DNA from: Vibrio mangrovi
GTDB taxonomy: Bacteria; Pseudomonadota; Gammaproteobacteria; Enterobacterales; Vibrionaceae
Assembly (NCBI RefSeq): GCF_024346955.1
Contig: NZ_AP024883.1
Coordinates: forward strand, 3,038,001-3,102,000
Direction: 5' to 3'
DNA: 64,000 nt
Shown one piece after another: positions 61,105 to 64,000 of the stretch (position 1 is its first letter; each line of letters begins with the position of its first letter). The position numbers and the translations under genes were made by a program. The notes beneath the pieces were generated by a model. The model did no database searches. It saw nothing but the letters and a program-made list of their open reading frames with translations, and had not been told where the DNA came from.

Positions 61105-64000
61105 ATGCGATTTATCATCCTTTTTATGGCCTTGGTTTACTGCTCTTTTTCCTGGGCCGGAAATACCAGTCAGCAAATACTAATGCTGGTTTCACAACGT
61201 AATGCAGAAACAATTGCCGAAGCAGGAGCTCACTTACATCAGCAATATCCCCGGATAAAGTTGGTAGCCCGGACAGAAAATCAATGGATAGCCCTGTCTG
61301 CACAACAAAGAGCACAATATTTGAGCCATGCGGATGTTCTGATCGGGATTGGTCTGTATGGCGCAATAGTTGGCGAACTGAATCAGGATCTGAAGTTATC
61401 ATCGCCGGACAATATATTTATTTTCAACAGTGATCATCACCTTGTGAAGCAAAGCCGTTTGCAACGGAATTTACAATTTCAGGATGACAAAACACTGACC
61501 ACTCTGACGGCGATGCGTCCGGACGGATCTCTGCATCTCTGGCTGACCAATATATTGACTCGTTATCCTCAACAAACGTCCTGGTTAACGGCCCGTAGTT
61601 ACTGGCAGGCTGGTGGCGTAGACAATACCGTAGCACTGCTGACCTGGGCAGCCAGTGTAAAAGATCCTTCAATATCCAGTCTTCCTCCCCGGAAGCAACC
61701 CCGGTTACGCTGGTGGATGCAAGGTCAGTATTTCGAGCAAATTCCATCATCTTTACCGGCTAAACCTGTCGTGATGCTGTTGGATCACCTCGGTGCAGAC
61801 AGGCCCAGCGACAGTCAGTTGTTTCAGCACCTCTGTCAGGTTATTACCCGGCAGAAAACTCTTCAGTGCATTGTCGCACTTGCCGCCTGGGGAGATGCCA
61901 GTGTTGAAGCAGTCGCTCAGTTACAATCTCTGCCTGTACCGTTGTCCTCCATTGTTATGTTGCAGGATTTTGTCATCGGTGGCGGAGAAGGCCGGGAGAA
62001 AACCACACAATTACTCACAAAGCTGAATGTACCGCTACTTAAAGCAATCAAACTACGTGACAGAACCAAAACACAGTGGCAACTTTCTGCTGATGGAATC
62101 CGACCGGATAAAGTCTATTATCAGGTTGCTATGCCCGAGATCCAGGGTGCCAGTCAACCAATGATTGTCGCAACCGCGGGGATAATCCGGACTGACTCAC
62201 TATCCGGTATTCAGATCCAGCCGATTCAGCCGGAAGAACATGGCATAGAGACGCTTGCCAGACGGATTCACCGTTGGCATACCCTACAGATAAAATCCAA
62301 CGCTGATAAACGCATTGCCATCGTTTATTACAATCATCCGCCGGGCCGCCATAATATCGGTGCTGATAATCTGGATGTTCCTGCCAGCCTGTGGCAGATT
62401 CTCAACCGTCTGAAAGCATCTGGTTATCAGGTCGGAGATTTACCGGAATCACAAGAAGCCCTGCTGGATCTCATTCAGGAGCGTGCTGTCAATCTGCCGA
62501 ATGATCGTCAGGCTCTGGCTACAATGAGCTCTCAGATTCCAACCATTGCTCCTGAAGATTACCGACACTATTTTGAGACATTACCACCAGTCATCCAGAA
62601 CGAGATGATTAACGGCCCGTTCGGACGATTGCAGGAACAGTTAAAAACCGCGATCCAGCACAATCTGTCTCAACAGGCACAGCGATTGCTCGATAACACT
62701 ATGGCAGAGATGGTGCATCTGGTAGAAGGCGTCAATCACCCGTCCAGAAAACGGGCACTCTCATTACTGACTCAATTGAAATCCTGTTATCAAAGCACAA
62801 TTGAACATAGCCCGAAGCCTTGCTGGGAACATGCTCAGAAAATCATCACTGCCCTACAACAGACCGGGATTGAAGGACTCGGTGGCTGGGGAGAACTCCC
62901 CGGCAACGTGATGGTCTACAACGATAAAATACTGCTCCCCAGTCTGACTTTTGGTCATATTCTGATTAGTCCCCAACCTCCCAGAGGATGGGAAGTGAAC
63001 CCGGAACTGCTCCATGCCAACCTGGCTTTTCCACCACCTCATCAGTATCTGGCTTACTATCATTACCTGAAAGATACCTTTAAAGCCGATGCCATCATTC
63101 ATGTGGGCCGTCATTCAACCTATGAATTTCTGCCCCATCGTTCCGTCGGTCTCGGCGACGATGATTACTCGCGTCTGATTGCGGCAGATATACCGGGAAT
63201 CTACCCTTATATCGTCGATGGTGTCGGAGAAGGAATTCAGGCCAAACGGCGCGGACTCGCCGTCATGGTCGATCACCTGACACCACCGCTGGAAAGTACG
63301 CCGCTTTATGATGATTTATTGCAATTACGGCAGTTAGTTGAAAGCTTTGAATCGAATCACGACAACAACAATCAATCACTGAAGCACAAATTGATCAGTC
63401 AGATCCGTCATAAAGTTGAATCTCTCGATCTTAAAGAAGAACTGACTGAATCCATGTCGGCGGAGCTGGCTGTTATGGGAATCGGATTTGAAGAAGTCAG
63501 TGATGATATGCTCGTGCATGAAATCGGCCACTACCTCACTAATCTGCAAGAGCGATTCATGCCTTATGGGCTGCATATTTTTGGTAAAACGTGGCAACCC
63601 GATGCGATTGACATGATGGTTCACTCGATGTCTCCGGTAGATCAGCAACAGCGAGGGCACTGGCACCAATTGCTTCAACAATCCCCGGCTCATGAAATGA
63701 CAGCTTTGCTCAACGGGCTGAACGGACGCTTCATAGAACCAGGGAAAGGGAATGATCCGATCCGTAGCCCGGAAAGTCTGCCGACCGGCCGAAACTTTTA
63801 TGCGCTGGATAACAGCCTGATTCCCAGCCGTATTGCCTGGCAACTCGGACAGGAAATGGCTCGCGATGCCAGAAAAAATAATCCTCACCAACCTTCCAGA
63901 CGAGAAGCGCTGGTGCTATGGGCATCGGACATTGTCAGGGATGAAGGCGTCATGATTGCATTTGCTCTGGACATGCTCGGTCTGGAACCGGTATGGAACA
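61105..64000 (+). CDS. CobN-like chelatase homologue with a signal peptide (3' part missing)
   Basis: The 965 codons present form an open frame that runs off the window. Residues 1-18 are a signal peptide (MRFIILFMALVYCSFSWA), so the protein should lie outside the cytosol. CobN-type motifs follow: YYNHPPGRHNIGADNLDVP near 412, HVGRHSTYEFLP at 666-677, YPYIVDGVGEGIQAKRRG near 701, and LPTGRNFY at 892-899. Cytosolic CobN has HxGxHGxLEWLPG at the same place; here GTHGTLEW-type residues are changed. GAGG precedes ATG 61105. Control by the B12 riboswitch suggests corrin or metal handling outside the cytosol. Confidence 0.88.
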   Translation, partial: MRFIILFMALVYCSFSWAGNTSQQILMLVSQRNAETIAEAGAHLHQQYPRIKLVARTENQWIALSAQQRAQYLSHADVLIGIGLYGAIVGELNQDLKLSSPDNIFIFNSDHHLVKQSRLQRNLQFQDDKTLTTLTAMRPDGSLHLWLTNILTRYPQQTSWLTARSYWQAGGVDNTVALLTWAASVKDPSISSLPPRKQPRLRWWMQGQYFEQIPSSLPAKPVVMLLDHLGADRPSDSQLFQHLCQVITRQKTLQCIVALAAWGDASVEAVAQLQSLPVPLSSIVMLQDFVIGGGEGREKTTQLLTKLNVPLLKAIKLRDRTKTQWQLSADGIRPDKVYYQVAMPEIQGASQPMIVATAGIIRTDSLSGIQIQPIQPEEHGIETLARRIHRWHTLQIKSNADKRIAIVYYNHPPGRHNIGADNLDVPASLWQILNRLKASGYQVGDLPESQEALLDLIQERAVNLPNDRQALATMSSQIPTIAPEDYRHYFETLPPVIQNEMINGPFGRLQEQLKTAIQHNLSQQAQRLLDNTMAEMVHLVEGVNHPSRKRALSLLTQLKSCYQSTIEHSPKPCWEHAQKIITALQQTGIEGLGGWGELPGNVMVYNDKILLPSLTFGHILISPQPPRGWEVNPELLHANLAFPPPHQYLAYYHYLKDTFKADAIIHVGRHSTYEFLPHRSVGLGDDDYSRLIAADIPGIYPYIVDGVGEGIQAKRRGLAVMVDHLTPPLESTPLYDDLLQLRQLVESFESNHDNNNQSLKHKLISQIRHKVESLDLKEELTESMSAELAVMGIGFEEVSDDMLVHEIGHYLTNLQERFMPYGLHIFGKTWQPDAIDMMVHSMSPVDQQQRGHWHQLLQQSPAHEMTALLNGLNGRFIEPGKGNDPIRSPESLPTGRNFYALDNSLIPSRIAWQLGQEMARDARKNNPHQPSRREALVLWASDIVRDEGVMIAFALDMLGLEPVWN

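Noticed and set aside
1..64000. tRNA, rRNA, CRISPR array, prophage or complete insertion sequence
   Set aside because: Scanned by eye on both strands; no cloverleaf with CCA end, no regularly spaced repeats and no transposase or phage genes were seen. A tRNA/CRISPR program run would be decisive.

Overview
The window reads as a continuous chromosomal segment of a gamma-proteobacterium of the family Vibrionaceae, most likely the genus Vibrio. The basis is gene content and order: nudF/tolC, hldE, glnE, pit, cca, eno-pyrG-mazG-relA-rlmD/barA, acpS-pdxJ-recO-era-rnc-lepB-lepA-rseCBA-rpoE, nadB, sdhE-ygfX, ygfZ, ubiIH, zapA-6S RNA-ygfA, rpiA, serA, ilvIH, leuO and a VC2487-type glycosyltransferase follow the core order remembered from Vibrio chromosome 1. 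A short intergenic repeat of the Vibrio type (ATACCCAAGT-n-ACCTC) also occurs several times. No rRNA, tRNA, CRISPR array, prophage or full insertion sequence was found.

Region by region. 1-10 kb: envelope and nitrogen genes (ADP-ribose hydrolase, TolC, heptose-sugar synthesis, GlnE), a chemoreceptor with a very small periplasmic part, and a CYTH-CHAD triphosphatase. 10-14 kb: a PhoU-like protein with a Pit phosphate carrier, an SH3-domain membrane protein and the CCA-adding enzyme. 14-25 kb: enolase, CTP synthase, MazG, RelA and RlmD on the minus strand, then BarA/VarS facing them. 25-34 kb: a long minus-strand block for cofactor, RNA-processing, secretion and envelope-stress functions. Its genes overlap or nearly touch, and a sigma-E-type promoter lies in front of rpoE. 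34-46 kb: nadB, a MITE-like element between nadB and ygfX, the YgfX/SdhE pair, YgfZ, a YbaK-like deacylase, a 760-base non-coding stretch with a likely CRP-controlled small RNA, a YtfK-like protein, ubiquinone hydroxylases, ZapA, 6S RNA, YgfA, RpiA and SerA (with a PurR-like operator).

47-55 kb looks like an accessory island between serA and ilvIH. A TRAP transporter (dctP-dctQ-dctM) diverges from gabD-gabT-mocR across a 219-base promoter region holding three GGTAC(C) operator-like sites. The MocR/GabR-type regulator is unusual: the lysine that should bind PLP is a serine, and the protein carries an extra C-terminal domain of about 110 residues. A coherent reading is uptake and transamination of GABA or another omega-amino acid under this regulator.

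55-64 kb: ilvI-ilvH and leuO, a PAP2 phosphatase translationally coupled to a glycosyltransferase, then a cobalamin riboswitch with its own promoter. The riboswitch leads a CobN-like chelatase homologue that begins with a signal peptide and runs off the end of the window. The most novel items are the Lys-less MocR with its operators, the exported CobN-like protein under B12 control, the hairpin-bearing MITE and the candidate small RNA.
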